A stretch of 64,000 nt of DNA, taken from positions 310,001-374,000 of the forward strand of contig JAUIFH010000001.1 in the NCBI GenBank assembly GCA_030429495.1. Reading direction: 5' to 3'. This stretch comes from Alphaproteobacteria bacterium (lineage in GTDB: Bacteria > Pseudomonadota > Alphaproteobacteria > Rhodobacterales > Rhodobacteraceae). Below, piece by piece: positions 63,709 to 64,000 of this stretch; the stretch's first letter is position 1, and every line of letters begins with the position of its first letter. The translations under genes were made by a program, and so were the position numbers. The notes below the pieces were generated by a model. The model saw only the letters and a list, made by a program, of their open reading frames with translations. It was not told the DNA's origin and did not search any database.

Positions 63709-64000
63709 GCGGCGTCACGTCGAGATAGGCGGCCAGTGCGGGCGGCGGGTTGTCGAGCAGCGCGCCGGTCGGCTGCGGCGGATGCGCAATCCCGTCCGCC
63801 ACGACGATGGTGTCGGGCGCAAAGCGCAGCGCGTCGCCGGGATCGTGGCTGACCATCAGGACCGTCGCGCGCGTCTCTTCCGCAATCTCGGCGACAAGGT
63901 CGAGCATCTCGGCCTTGAGCGCGGGTCCGAGCGCCGCGAAGGGTTCATCCAGCAGCATCAGCGGACGCGAACGCAACAACACGCGGGCAAGCGCGACGCG
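63695..64000 (-). CDS. thiQ: Thiamine ABC transporter ATP-binding protein ThiQ, C-terminal part
   Basis: The gene runs off the right edge; about 101 C-terminal codons are visible. [22 protein letters not shown] (Walker B), [15 protein letters not shown] (H-loop) and IVVADG match ThiQ, which powers thiamine uptake with ThiB and ThiP. Walker A and the start of the signature motif lie outside the window. Its 3' end overlaps the hypothetical gene by 14 bases. Confidence 0.75.
   Translation of the reverse strand, partial: RVALARVLLRSRPLMLLDEPFAALGPALKAEMLDLVAEIAEETRATVLMVSHDPGDALRFAPDTIVVADGIAHPPQPTGALLDNPPPALAAYLDVTPPSGR

Overview
This 64 kb window is a chromosomal segment of a GC-rich alphaproteobacterium, most likely Rhodobacteraceae (Rhodobacterales). 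Supporting signs are the fbcFBC (petABC) bc1 operon with a Rhodobacter-type Rieske N-terminus, a bifunctional PutA, the rnd-kdsD-lptC-lptA-lptB-rpoN-hpf-ptsN gene order, dnaK-dnaJ followed by radC, pcm and a TolC-like gene, a type III ornithine decarboxylase beside an Lrp regulator, and a short hairpin repeat at the 3' ends of genes. Most of the window is densely packed housekeeping sequence; one stretch, about 51.7-54.1 kb, is clearly acquired.

Layout. 0-10 kb: the 3' end of putA, a rhomboid protease, a GFA-family protein, an inositol-monophosphatase-like gene, an MFS carrier, a glycerophosphodiesterase, divergent metR/metF, a PaaI thioesterase and a DUF2235 hydrolase. 10-23 kb: ornithine decarboxylase with divergent Lrp, a VOC protein, a LysR regulator divergent from a PhyH dioxygenase plus HD-domain oxygenase pair (PhnY/PhnZ-like), valS with an unusual insert, a HisC-like aminotransferase, a lipid-flippase-like ABC exporter and ygfZ. 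23-31 kb: efp, a small conserved protein, a PopZ-like acidic protein, a TolC-like protein, pcm, radC, dnaJ and dnaK, the last behind a sigma-32-type promoter.

31-46.9 kb is an envelope-polysaccharide region. It holds an alkB gene, an orphan KpsM-like export permease, cysQ, a KdsB-type CMP-Kdo synthetase, galU, galE, two glycosyltransferases and a two-part sulfotransferase, followed on the other strand by ptsN, hpf, rpoN, lptB, lptA, lptC, kdsD and rnd. Kdo activation, UDP-sugar supply, glycosyl transfer, sulfation and PAP removal by CysQ together suggest a sulfated surface glycan. This is inferred from gene content.

47-51.7 kb: a polar amino-acid ABC importer divergent from a TetR regulator and a dimethylarginine dimethylaminohydrolase, suggesting uptake and breakdown of methylated arginine. 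51.73-54.11 kb: a degenerate island in the 3' half of a tRNA-Lys(UUU) gene, bounded by a 50-bp perfect direct repeat, carrying two secreted hypothetical proteins and an IS1380-type transposase fragment, with no integrase. 54-64 kb: dapF-mtaB, a type II lumazine synthase (ribH2) behind an FMN riboswitch, a divergent PaiB-like protein, a DUF1062 protein, a small membrane protein, a GST, the bc1 operon with its terminator, an orphan phage-type tail-tube protein and the 3' end of thiQ.

The best candidates for a less-described system are the PhyH/HD oxygenase cassette (13.0-15.6 kb, with a perfect 23-bp palindrome in its divergent promoter) and the sulfated-glycan locus (32-41 kb). No CRISPR array, rRNA or complete prophage was seen.
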